From UBA6136 sp041178325 (GTDB taxonomy: Bacteria; Pseudomonadota; Gammaproteobacteria; Methylococcales; Methylococcaceae), in assembly GCA_041178325.1 (NCBI GenBank), contig JBEGVN010000082.1, positions 1-64,000 of the forward strand: DNA of 64,000 nt, given 5' to 3'. Made by a program: the position numbers and the translations under genes. Positions 17,773 to 25,872 of this stretch are shown here, piece by piece; positions within the stretch are counted from its first letter, which is position 1, and the number at the start of each line of letters is the position of its first letter. The notes beneath the pieces are model-generated. The model ran no database searches and was not told the origin of the DNA. It was given only the letters and a program-made list of their open reading frames with translations.

Positions 17773-17803
17773 AACCCCGCCAGACAAATAGCCTGTCGGG
17801 GTT
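17773..17803 (-). terminator. Hairpin between acpP and fabF
   Basis: AACCCCG (17773-17779) pairs with CGGGGTT (17797-17803), continued inward by CAG/CTG after one mismatch. On the minus strand GTTTGGTATTTGG follows. It lies just after acpP, so partial termination or 3' end protection could explain the excess of acpP mRNA over fabF seen in other bacteria. Confidence 0.5.
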
Positions 17804-17819
17804 CCACGGGACAAATCGA

Positions 17820-18050
17820 TTAGACGTGAGTGTTGATGTAGTCGATCGCCTGCTGAACAGTCGTGATCTTTTCGGCATCCTCATCAGGGATTTCACACTC
17901 GAACTCTTCTTCGAGAGCCATGACCAATTCGACAGTATCCAGGGAATCGGCACCCAGGTCATCTACGAAAGAAGCCTCATTGGTCACTTCATCCTTGACG
18001 CCCAGCTGCTCGGCAACGATCTTCTTTACACGCTCTGCAACATCACTCAT
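17820..18050 (-). CDS. acpP: Acyl carrier protein
   Basis: A 76-residue acidic four-helix carrier of fatty-acid intermediates. The phosphopantetheine serine is S36 in the DLGADSLD motif. It opens MSDVAERVKKIV and ends DYINTHV. A clear Shine-Dalgarno (GAGGA) precedes the ATG. The 150-nt gap from fabG contains a small hairpin (arms AGTCTCT/AGAGACT, 18070-18090) and leaves room for an acpP-specific promoter. Confidence 0.98.
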   Translation of the reverse strand: MSDVAERVKKIVAEQLGVKDEVTNEASFVDDLGADSLDTVELVMALEEEFECEIPDEDAEKITTVQQAIDYINTHV

Positions 18051-18200
18051 TTTTTATCCTCAGTCGTTAAGTCTCTGTTTAAGAGAGACTGCCATTTTAA
18101 TTTGAAACCCGTCATTGACAAGGGTTTTTATCCCAACCGACGCCTTATGGCATCTCATTCGAACTCATACTGGCAATGCCATCCCCATTCGGCGGGCGCA

Positions 18201-18938
18201 TTATGCCATATACATGCCACCATTCACGTGCAAGGTCTCACCCGTCACGTATCCTGCATCCTTTGAGCAAAGGAAACTCACTGCGCCGGCAATCTCCTCA
18301 GATTCACCCAAACGTGCGAGCGGGATGTTGGACAACAGCCCCTGCTTTAGTTCGTCGGATAGAGACCGGGTCATGTCAGTGTCTATAAAACCAGGCGCCA
18401 CGCAGTTCACTGTAATCCCCCGTGAACCTACTTCCTTGGCCAGTGACTTGGTGAATCCAATAATGCCCGCCTTGGCAGCCGCATAGTTCGCTTGCCCGGC
18501 ATTCCCCGTCACACCCACTACAGAGGTGATGTTCACAATACGACCCTGCCTTGCCTTCATCATTCCGCGCATGCAAGCCTTGCTCAATTTGAAAACCGAG
18601 GTCAGATTCGTGGTCATGATGTCATTCCACTCGTCATCCTTCATGCGCATCAAAAGGTTATCTCGGGTGATCCCTGCATTGTTAATTAGGACCTGAGGCG
18701 TACCAAACTCTTCGGTCACCGCATCGATGAAAGCCTCGATAGCACCCGGCTCAGCAACATTAAGAACTCGACCGACCCCATCAAGGCCTGCCTCTTCGAG
18801 ATAAACGCTGATCGCAGAAGCTCCACCATCAGAGGTCGCGGTACCAATAACCTTAAATCCATCGCGCGAGAGACGCTCAGCAATGGCACGACCAATGCCT
18901 CGACTCGCACCGGTTACGATTGCTACGGGTGAACTCAT
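18201..18938 (-). CDS. fabG: 3-oxoacyl-[ACP] reductase
   Basis: A 245-residue short-chain dehydrogenase that reduces 3-oxoacyl-ACP with NADPH. The cofactor motif is GASRGIGRA near the N-terminus. The Ser-Tyr-Lys catalytic set falls in NITSVVGVTG and ANYAAAKAG, and NNAG is present. Its start overlaps the fabD stop by 4 nt. Length is close to E. coli FabG (244). Confidence 0.97.
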   Translation of the reverse strand: MSSPVAIVTGASRGIGRAIAERLSRDGFKVIGTATSDGGASAISVYLEEAGLDGVGRVLNVAEPGAIEAFIDAVTEEFGTPQVLINNAGITRDNLLMRMKDDEWNDIMTTNLTSVFKLSKACMRGMMKARQGRIVNITSVVGVTGNAGQANYAAAKAGIIGFTKSLAKEVGSRGITVNCVAPGFIDTDMTRSLSDELKQGLLSNIPLARLGESEEIAGAVSFLCSKDAGYVTGETLHVNGGMYMA

Positions 18939-19885
18939 GCCGCCAACTCCTTCGCCTTTTCCAATGTTTGTGAATCTGAAAATCCCTGGGTCCTGGCATC
19001 GGGAACGATGCGTTTGTTAAGACCCGCAAGCACCTGTCCAGGACCACACTCAATGAAACGGTCAACGCCTTGTGCGGACATCTTACGTATCGTGTCGGTC
19101 CAACGAACGGAACCGTAGAGCTGACTTTCAAGTGCCAACCGAATAGCCTCGGCCTCTGCGTGCGACGCAACATCCACATTATGGATAACGAGAACTTGAG
19201 GCGCTGCAAAATGGATCTCATCGAGCTGCCCCCGGAATTCCGCTGCAGCCTGCTTCATCAGTGGGCAATGCGAGGGAACGCTGACTGGGAGCGTCACAAC
19301 CCGCTTGGCACCCGCAGCCTTGGCTAACTCCCCGGCCTTAGCAACTGCCGTGGCATGACCTGCAATAACGACCTGACCCGGCGCATTGAAGTTGGCTGGA
19401 ATGACCAGAGACTCAGCCGTTGTCGCTTCCTGACAGGCTGCAATTAACTTGTCATCATCAAGACCGATGATGGCGGCCATCGCCCCAACGCCCTCGGGAA
19501 CCGCTTCCTGCATTAGTCGGGCACGCTCGGCTACAAGCCCTATGCCTGACTTAAAATCAAGGCTTCCTGCACAGACCAATGCGGTGTATTCGCCAAGACT
19601 GTGACCCGCCATAAAACCAGGGCGCACTTCAGACGCCTGCTCCCAAAAACGCCAAGCAGCAACACCTGCTGCCAACATGGCCGGCTGCGTCTGGCGAGTT
19701 GCATTCAAAGTCTCTGCCGGACCCTCGCTGACGAGCTGCCATAAATCGTACCCGAGAACCTCGGAGGCCTCTGCAAACGTGTCTTTGACAATCGAATTTA
19801 GCGAAGCCAGCTCAGCCAGCATTCCGACAGTTTGGGATCCCTGCCCGGGAAAAACAAACGCAAGGCCCTTATCAACCCGACTCAT
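18935..19885 (-). CDS. fabD: Malonyl-CoA-ACP transacylase
   Basis: A 316-residue enzyme that loads malonyl groups onto ACP. The nucleophile is S96 in GHSLGEYTAL. The N-terminal VFPGQGSQTVGM and the histidine in VSVPSHCPLM are also present. It sits between fabH (18-nt gap) and fabG (4-nt overlap). Length fits E. coli FabD (309). Confidence 0.97.
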   Translation of the reverse strand: MSRVDKGLAFVFPGQGSQTVGMLAELASLNSIVKDTFAEASEVLGYDLWQLVSEGPAETLNATRQTQPAMLAAGVAAWRFWEQASEVRPGFMAGHSLGEYTALVCAGSLDFKSGIGLVAERARLMQEAVPEGVGAMAAIIGLDDDKLIAACQEATTAESLVIPANFNAPGQVVIAGHATAVAKAGELAKAAGAKRVVTLPVSVPSHCPLMKQAAAEFRGQLDEIHFAAPQVLVIHNVDVASHAEAEAIRLALESQLYGSVRWTDTIRKMSAQGVDRFIECGPGQVLAGLNKRIVPDARTQGFSDSQTLEKAKELAA

Positions 19886-19903
19886 GAACGCCGACTCCTC
19901 GAA

Positions 19904-20872
19904 CTAGTAGCGAAGTAACGCGGAGCCCCAGGCGAAACCACCGCCAAAAGCCTCCATCAAAACAGTTTGTCCACGTTGGATACGACCATCGCGAATCGCT
20001 TCATTTAACGCCAGCGGAATCGAAGCTGAGGAGGTATTCCCCTGTCGCTCAACCGTGACCACCACGCGCTCCATGGGCATCTTCAGCTTTTTGGCCGTGG
20101 CGGTGATGATGCGGATATTGGCCTGATGCGGAACGAGCCAGTCGATGTCAGCCTTGACCAGACCGTTATCCGTCAGGGTTTCGTCGACAATTTTTCCAAG
20201 CGTATTGACTGCCACTTTGAAGACCTCATTGCCCTGCATCTTAAGATACCTGGATGCGGTCTCGTCCTCGGAAAAACAGGCATTCGGGTTGGGGACGTAC
20301 AGGAGGTCCTGATATTGGCCATCCGAATGAATATGGGTGCTAAGAAGCCCTGGCGTGTCGGTCGCACCCATGACGACAGCACCCGCGCCATCACCAAAGA
20401 GCACACATGTCGTTCGGTCACTCCAATCCACTAGCCGGGAATTTAGTTCACTTCCCACCACCAAAACATAGCGGGCATTACCGGCTCGAATGAACTGGTC
20501 AGCAACACTTAAGGCATAAATGAAACCCGAACAGGCGGCCTGCACATCGAAAGCCGCTCCGCGGCGAAGCCCCAGCCGGTGCTGGAGAAGGCAGGCAGTG
20601 CTCGGAAAAACACGGTCTGGAGTGCCCGTTCCCACGATAATGAGATCAATCTGGTCCGGCTCGATACCAGCGGCTTCAATGGCCTGACGAGCAGCAGCTT
20701 CAGCCATGCTGGACGCAGTCTCGTGGCGCGCAGCAATGTGGCGCTCTCGAATTCCAGTCCGCTCGACGATCCATTCATTGGTCGTTTCAACCGTCCGAGA
20801 GATCTCTTCGTTCGTTAGAATGGTTTCCGGAAGGTAGCCTCCGGTTCCGAGCAATCCTGAGTAGATCGTCAT
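19904..20872 (-). CDS. fabH: 3-oxoacyl-[ACP] synthase III
   Basis: A 322-residue initiating condensing enzyme that joins acetyl-CoA and malonyl-ACP. The active-site cysteine is C114 in QAACSGF. The catalytic His lies in VPHQANIRI and the Asn in GNTSSASIPLAL. The Cys-His-Asn set separates it from FabF. Its start overlaps the plsX stop by 4 nt. Confidence 0.97.
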   Translation of the reverse strand: MTIYSGLLGTGGYLPETILTNEEISRTVETTNEWIVERTGIRERHIAARHETASSMAEAAARQAIEAAGIEPDQIDLIIVGTGTPDRVFPSTACLLQHRLGLRRGAAFDVQAACSGFIYALSVADQFIRAGNARYVLVVGSELNSRLVDWSDRTTCVLFGDGAGAVVMGATDTPGLLSTHIHSDGQYQDLLYVPNPNACFSEDETASRYLKMQGNEVFKVAVNTLGKIVDETLTDNGLVKADIDWLVPHQANIRIITATAKKLKMPMERVVVTVERQGNTSSASIPLALNEAIRDGRIQRGQTVLMEAFGGGFAWGSALLRY

Positions 20873-21900
20873 ACCGTCCGCCCCTCGGCAATAGAGGAGC
20901 TCACCCGTTGCCCAATCCGGTCAGGAACGCCCTGCTCAACCTCTAGCATTGCCACTCGGATCGCATTAGCTAAAGAAACCTGGTCTGCGTTGCCATGGCT
21001 CTTCACCACAATACCGCGTAAACCGACCAAACTCGCACCGTTGTAGCGACGGGGATCAAATCGCTTTTTGAATGCATTAAGGACAGGAAGCGCAAGGATA
21101 GCGACCATTTTGGAGAAAATGTTTCGGCGGAACTCGTCCCTAAGGGATCCACCCAAAAGTTTTGCAAAACCTTCGATGGCCTTGAGCGCTACATTGCCTG
21201 TAAATCCATCAGTTACGACCACGTCGACCTCGCCGGAAAAAATGTCATTTCCCTCGACAAATCCGACAAAGTTGATATGCGATTCGGCCAGAAGCTTCGC
21301 GGCCTGCTTGACCTGCTCATTGCCCTTGATCTCCTCTTCACCGATGTTAAGGAGTCCGACACGAGGATGGTCCTGATTTTCAACTGCTTTTACCAACTCA
21401 TAGCCCATGATGGCAAACTGCAGGAGATGCTCTGCTGAACAATCGACGTTAGCGCCGAGATCCAAAACATGAGTATGACCCGTTTTGGATGGCAACATGG
21501 CGATGATAGCCGGTCGATCTACGCCCGGAATCGTTTTTAGGACAAACTTGGCGATAGCCATTAGCGCGCCGGTGTTACCTGCACTTACGCAAGCATCCGC
21601 CTGGCCGTCCTTAACGAGATTGATGGAGACCCGCATAGACGAGTCTTTCTTGCCGCGAAGCGCCTTAGAAGGCGACTCATGCATTTCAACGACCTCAGAT
21701 GCATGGACGATCTGAATTCTGTCGCCGTAGGCCTTTTCCCGGCCGGCTAGAGTTTCCCGCAAGGAGGCTTCGTTCCCTACCAGAATTAAATTCAGGTTGG
21801 GGTATTTGGCTGCGCTATCAAGGGCCGCTGGAACCGTGACACGAGGGCCATGGTCTCCACCCATCGCATCCACGGCTATCGTCAGCTTAGGCGACATCAT
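20869..21900 (-). CDS. plsX: Phosphate acyltransferase PlsX
   Basis: A 343-residue enzyme that makes acyl-phosphate from acyl-ACP for phospholipid synthesis. Family stretches are the N-terminal AVDAMGGDHGP, VSAGNTGALMA, and DGFTGNVALKAIEG in the second half. It follows rpmF in the same direction, the usual gammaproteobacterial order, and overlaps fabH by 4 nt. Confidence 0.96.
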   Translation of the reverse strand: MMSPKLTIAVDAMGGDHGPRVTVPAALDSAAKYPNLNLILVGNEASLRETLAGREKAYGDRIQIVHASEVVEMHESPSKALRGKKDSSMRVSINLVKDGQADACVSAGNTGALMAIAKFVLKTIPGVDRPAIIAMLPSKTGHTHVLDLGANVDCSAEHLLQFAIMGYELVKAVENQDHPRVGLLNIGEEEIKGNEQVKQAAKLLAESHINFVGFVEGNDIFSGEVDVVVTDGFTGNVALKAIEGFAKLLGGSLRDEFRRNIFSKMVAILALPVLNAFKKRFDPRRYNGASLVGLRGIVVKSHGNADQVSLANAIRVAMLEVEQGVPDRIGQRVSSSIAEGRTV

Positions 21901-21964
21901 CGAACGGTGGGCCCTTCAGTCCTGTCTGTGATTACCAGTCGGCAACGGCTAGCGCAGCGCCCAC

Positions 21965-22159
21965 TTATTCGTCGGAAGCTTCTTCTACCTTGCTCGCAAT
22001 GACCTTGCGGCCACGATAGTAGCCATCGGCACTCACGTGATGACGACGATGCGTTTCGCCGGTGGTCGGCTCAATGGAAAGGGTTGCACCCGTCAGCGCA
22101 TCATGCGAGCGGCGCATATCGCGCTTGGAGCGGGTCTTGCGGTTTTGCTGTACGGCCAT
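21965..22159 (-). CDS. rpmF: 50S ribosomal protein L32
   Basis: A 64-residue basic protein opening MAVQQNRKTRSKRDMRRSHD, typical of proteobacterial L32, with HHVSADGYYRGRKVI in the second half. It lies 3 nt after yceD and 64 nt before plsX. It has no zinc-binding cysteines, which is normal for this group. Confidence 0.97.
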   Translation of the reverse strand: MAVQQNRKTRSKRDMRRSHDALTGATLSIEPTTGETHRRHHVSADGYYRGRKVIASKVEEASDE

Positions 22160-22162
22160 GGT

Positions 22163-22672
22163 TTACTCCTCGGAGGTTGATTTGAGCTTGAGATCCGCCA
22201 GAGATGCAAAAGGATTTCTTCTTGCCTCTGATGGGGCTGGCGTCTCCCCGGGCAGATGGCAGTCGTCATGCTGCGGAATGACCGGAACGGCCAACAACAA
22301 CTCATCCTGGACGATATCGGCAAGCAGGACTTCCACGTCCGGCTCAACGATCAGGGCTTCGGTGTCTTCCGGTAGCAACAAAGCCGCGTCAACTGACTCC
22401 ACGATACCCAATCGAACCTTGGAATCAATATTCCACTCCAAAGGTCCAAGACAACATTGGCATTCGAGAACCAACCGCGCGGCAACGCGCCCTTCAATCA
22501 AGGGCAGTCGTCCTTGCTTTCCGAATTGGAGATCGAGATCGACATAGGCATCAAGGTTCTTCACCATGGGTGCCAACCGATCAAGACCACCGACAGCCAA
22601 CCGGCCGACCAGATGACCACGCTTTTCAGCGAAGGCCACAGGATCGACAGCGTCTGGCAAATGCTCAGGCAT
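22163..22672 (-). CDS. yceD: YceD/DUF177 family protein (23S rRNA accumulation)
   Basis: A 169-residue protein of the YceD/DUF177 family, which in E. coli affects 23S rRNA levels. It has the typical central LVLECQCCLGPLEW stretch, acidic segments, and an end with EARRNPFASLADLK, the region next to L32 in this family. It is first in the rpmF-plsX-fab run. Its start is only 32 nt from the divergent maf start, so its promoter probably lies inside maf. The biochemical role remains unclear. Confidence 0.92.
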   Translation of the reverse strand: MPEHLPDAVDPVAFAEKRGHLVGRLAVGGLDRLAPMVKNLDAYVDLDLQFGKQGRLPLIEGRVAARLVLECQCCLGPLEWNIDSKVRLGIVESVDAALLLPEDTEALIVEPDVEVLLADIVQDELLLAVPVIPQHDDCHLPGETPAPSEARRNPFASLADLKLKSTSEE

Positions 22673-22704
22673 AATCGGCGAATGATACCGGTCCTAGTGC
22701 CCCC

Positions 22705-23316
22705 ATGTCAAAGATCCATACCTTGAAAACAAATAAATATCCTCCAATCATCCTGGCTTCCACATCGAAATACCGCGGCGAGCTACTGAAGAAACTCAGG
22801 CTTCCTTTTGAGACAGCGAATCCCGCCGTTGATGAAACCCCCCTTCCCGGGGAGTCACCTCAAGCGCTTGCCTCGCGACTTGCGATCGCGAAATCACGCG
22901 CCATCGCTGCGAGCACTAAAAACGCCCTCGTCATCGGCTCAGACCAGGTCGCCAGCATTGACAACCACTTGATAGGGAAACCCGGAAACCTGGATCGAGC
23001 CATAGATCAACTTACCTTGAGCTCCGGCCGCTGCGTCGAATTCCATACCGCAGTTACGGTAACTCCAGGCGCTGGCAGAGAGTGCATCTCTCGTCTTGAA
23101 ACCACTCGGGTCCATTTCAGAAACCTAACCCGTCAACAAATTGTTCGCTATCTCGAAGCAGACCAACCCTTTGATTGCGCAGGTAGCTTTCGATCAGAGG
23201 GGCTGGGAATCGTGCTATTTGAAAAAATTGAAGGTCGCGATCCTAACGCACTGGTAGGTCTCCCCCTGATCGCTTTGATCGAAATACTTTCAGTTCTCGG
23301 CGTTGAAGTACCCTGA
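22705..23316 (+). CDS. maf: Maf-family nucleoside triphosphate pyrophosphatase (YceF-like)
   Basis: A 203-residue Maf/HAM1-type pyrophosphatase. Family stretches are ILASTSKYRGELLKKL, the acidic ALVIGSDQVA, and FDCAGSFRSEGLG. YceF-type members hydrolyse m7GTP and related nucleotides in vitro. In E. coli yceF is likewise divergent from yceD-rpmF, which supports the YceF subfamily. It converges on a lytic transglycosylase gene. Confidence 0.92.
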   Translation: MSKIHTLKTNKYPPIILASTSKYRGELLKKLRLPFETANPAVDETPLPGESPQALASRLAIAKSRAIAASTKNALVIGSDQVASIDNHLIGKPGNLDRAIDQLTLSSGRCVEFHTAVTVTPGAGRECISRLETTRVHFRNLTRQQIVRYLEADQPFDCAGSFRSEGLGIVLFEKIEGRDPNALVGLPLIALIEILSVLGVEVP

Positions 23317-23368
23317 GGTTCACAAAAACCTGAGGATGTCATGACAAGGCCGGGTTCCAAAGGCGAAA

Positions 23369-24103
23369 TCAACGTCGATAAAAATCGAGCACCTTCGTCA
23401 CGTAGCCCCTGGTTTCCTCAAAAGGGGGTATCTGATTCCCATATTTCTGAACATTACCTTCCCCGGCGTTATAAGCCGCCACAGCAAGACGGACGTCGGA
23501 ACCAAACATACCCATGAGGTCCCGAAGGTATCGGGCCCCCGCATGGATGTTTTCCTCTGGATTCCAGGGATCCCGGACCCCGTAGCGTGCTGCAGTGTCC
23601 GGCATCAACTGCATAAGGCCGATTGCCCCCTTACTGGATTGCGCCATGGGGTTATAGGCTGACTCTGCCCGAATGACTGCGTGAAGAAGCCAAGGATCAA
23701 GCCCATGCACGTAAGCCGCACGATCGATAATCGCAGAGAATGCGTCCGCCTTGGTACCGAGTGGTCCCGCATTCAGGCGAACATCAGAGGGCCTGAAAGA
23801 GTAGATCTTGGGTCCGTTACCCAAGACGATCTCGCCCGTATTTAATCGATGAACCATCGAAGAGGACTTCACGACGGAAGGAAGCGGCTGAGGACTGGGA
23901 ATCTTTTGTGTTGGCACCGCATGTGATGGGCGGCCATTGGACTTGATCACCAGGGCATACCCATGCCCTTGGGGCTTATCCGTAAAGACGACCTGGCCAT
24001 CGGGCCCCACACGCCTGTAAACATCACCCTTGCAGACACCACTCAGTAACGTCAGCGTCAGGAACAACAGCACCGGGGGAGTATGACTGAAGGCGCGGAT
24101 CAT
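23369..24103 (-). CDS. Secreted lytic transglycosylase (SLT domain, N-terminal DUF4124-like)
   Basis: A 244-residue exported protein. I start it at 24103 (MIRAFSHTPP), because the longer frame to 24268 runs into purT and places the signal peptide internally. The hydrophobic signal covers about residues 8-23. A DUF4124-like start (DVYRRVGPDGQVVFTDKP) follows, then an SLT domain with catalytic E147 in VIRAESAYNP, the GLMQLMP motif and VAAYNAGEGNV. It cleaves peptidoglycan glycan strands, making 1,6-anhydro ends. No proper lipobox is visible, so it is probably periplasmic rather than a lipoprotein. Confidence 0.92.
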   Translation of the reverse strand: MIRAFSHTPPVLLFLTLTLLSGVCKGDVYRRVGPDGQVVFTDKPQGHGYALVIKSNGRPSHAVPTQKIPSPQPLPSVVKSSSMVHRLNTGEIVLGNGPKIYSFRPSDVRLNAGPLGTKADAFSAIIDRAAYVHGLDPWLLHAVIRAESAYNPMAQSSKGAIGLMQLMPDTAARYGVRDPWNPEENIHAGARYLRDLMGMFGSDVRLAVAAYNAGEGNVQKYGNQIPPFEETRGYVTKVLDFYRR

Positions 24104-24125
24104 AGAATGGCCTGCAAAGAAGACA

Positions 24126-25349
24126 TCAACCCGCGCTGACTTTAATTCGTGACGCGGCATCACGGGCCAAGCTTCGGGCCAGGTCAGGATCCGCAGCTTT
24201 GGCCAGTGCAACACCCATGCGTCGCCTGATGAACGATTCAGGTTTGCCGAATAGCCGAATTTCCACATCGGGATCAGCCAGCACCTCTTCTAAGCCTGAA
24301 AAACTGACCGAGGGCGCATCAACGCCCCCATAGATCACTGCCGATGCCCCGGACACGGCTAATTCGGTGGAAACCGGAAGTCCAAGGATTGCCCGCGCAT
24401 GCAGCTCAAATTCACTTTGCCGCTGCGTGATCATCGTAACCATTCCAGTATCGTGAGGCCTTGGACTTACCTCGCTGAACCAGACCTGATCCCCTCTCAC
24501 GAAAAGCTCAACACCAAAAACGCCACATCCACCGAGATTATCGACAACCGCATGAGCGATCCGCCTTGCCTCACTCCACGCCGCTTCAGTCATCTGCTGT
24601 GGTTGCCAACTTTCGACGTAGTCTCCCTGCCGCTGAAGATGGCCTACAGGTTCGCAGTAGGCAATTTGTGACTGTCCTTTGGCATCCACGGTTCTGACGG
24701 TAATGAGGGTTATTTCAAAGTCAAAATCGATCTTTCCCTCAACAATCACCCGGGTTCCATGAACCCGCCCCCCCTCTTGGGCATAGGACCAGGCGGCCTC
24801 GATATCAGAAGGCCCCTTGAGCATGGATTGCCCTTTTCCCGAAGAGGACATGATGGGTTTTACAAAGCAGGGAAATCCCACCGCCTCTGAGGCATCGCGG
24901 AGACCCTCAAGACTATCGACAAACTGATAATCCGAGGTTGGCAATGCCAGGATCTCGGCCGCTAGCCGGCGTATCCCCTCCCGGTTCATGGTCAACTGAA
25001 CCGCTCTCGCATTTGGAATCACGACAGCCGTTCCCGAATTTTCGACCTCGGCCAGGACCGATGTCGCAATCGCCTCAATCTCTGGCACGATAAAGTGAGG
25101 CTTTTCACGAGCAATCAGGTCGATCAACTGCTGATTATTCGTCATATCGATGACATGGGCACGATGGGCAACCTGCTGTGCAGGCGCATCGGCATAGCGA
25201 TCCACCGCGATGACCTCAACGCCATAACGCTGAAGGCTGATCACAACCTCCTTGCCCAACTCACCGCTACCGAGGAGCATGACCCGGGTAGCGCCGGATG
25301 ATTTCGGGGTACCTATCTTCATTTCCGATTTTCCACTGATTTGAGTCAC
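24126..25349 (-). CDS. purT: Formate-dependent GAR transformylase PurT
   Basis: A 407-residue ATP-grasp enzyme that formylates glycinamide ribonucleotide with formate and ATP. It contains RVMLLGSGELGKEV at the nucleotide-binding start, KPIMSSSGKGQS, and RPHDTGMVTMITQ. The ATG at 25349 is preceded by a strong GGAGGG Shine-Dalgarno with 5-nt spacing. An internal ATG at 25322 would give 398 residues, closer to E. coli (392). Using formate directly suits a one-carbon-metabolising host, although PurT is widespread. Confidence 0.95.
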   Translation of the reverse strand: MTQISGKSEMKIGTPKSSGATRVMLLGSGELGKEVVISLQRYGVEVIAVDRYADAPAQQVAHRAHVIDMTNNQQLIDLIAREKPHFIVPEIEAIATSVLAEVENSGTAVVIPNARAVQLTMNREGIRRLAAEILALPTSDYQFVDSLEGLRDASEAVGFPCFVKPIMSSSGKGQSMLKGPSDIEAAWSYAQEGGRVHGTRVIVEGKIDFDFEITLITVRTVDAKGQSQIAYCEPVGHLQRQGDYVESWQPQQMTEAAWSEARRIAHAVVDNLGGCGVFGVELFVRGDQVWFSEVSPRPHDTGMVTMITQRQSEFELHARAILGLPVSTELAVSGASAVIYGGVDAPSVSFSGLEEVLADPDVEIRLFGKPESFIRRRMGVALAKAADPDLARSLARDAASRIKVSAG

Positions 25350-25459
25350 ATTCTAACCCTCCAGCCGGTTTAAAATGAGGTGTCGCCCCGGCATTCATGC
25401 TATCCCTTTGACGCGGCGGACCGAACCTTCTCTACCTAATTTCGAGGAACGTTTAAAAG

Positions 25460-25831
25460 ATGAGTATTCAAGCCAGCTTGATCAAGGCCGCAATCAAGAT
25501 GACCCCCAGTTTCCTTATCACGCTGGCGGCCAATGTTGTATTGCGTGGCATTGCCAAGCTCAATGCCTTTGATTTCGACCTTGAGAGCCGAAGGCTTAGG
25601 GTGTCTGTCAGGCTGCTGGGTGAACCCGAGGACATTGTCATCCATCTGGATAACTTTGGAGTGACCCAACGTGGCGACCAGTACTACTTCATCCTAAGAT
25701 CAGCCCAATCCAACAAGCCCTGGTTGAATAATCTCATGGCGCATGTAACACACCAGTGCTGGCCCATTCCCCGCATCCCACAGCTGACGCCTTACATGGG
25801 ACTGATCAACGAATTACTCGAGCTACCCTAG
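25460..25831 (+). CDS. Conserved-looking hypothetical protein, 123 aa
   Basis: I do not recognise this protein. It begins MSIQASLIKAAIKMTP, has a hydrophobic stretch FLITLAANVVLRGIAKL (about residues 18-34), then a beta-rich middle (RRLRVSVRLLGEPEDIVIHL) and a C-terminal helix ending INELLELP. The alternating beta pattern recalls small lipid-binding folds, but that is speculation. It is divergent from purT and converges on hrpA, with a shared terminator. Codon use resembles its neighbours, which supports a real gene. Confidence 0.65.
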   Translation: MSIQASLIKAAIKMTPSFLITLAANVVLRGIAKLNAFDFDLESRRLRVSVRLLGEPEDIVIHLDNFGVTQRGDQYYFILRSAQSNKPWLNNLMAHVTHQCWPIPRIPQLTPYMGLINELLELP

Positions 25832-25849
25832 GTTGCTCAGGCGCAAAAT

Positions 25850-25872
25850 GGAACCCTCACCCAGAGGGTTCC
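25850..25872. terminator. Bidirectional terminator, covering the hrpA stop
   Basis: GGAACCCTC (25850-25858) and GAGGGTTCC (25864-25872) form a perfect 9-bp stem with a 5-nt loop. On the minus strand ATTTT follows; on the plus strand AGCGTTTTC. The hrpA stop codon (25857-25859) lies inside it. It serves both the small plus-strand gene and hrpA. Confidence 0.65.

Noticed and set aside
17553..18266. 237-codon plus-strand frame
   Set aside because: Antisense to fabF, acpP and fabG; a shadow of conserved genes.
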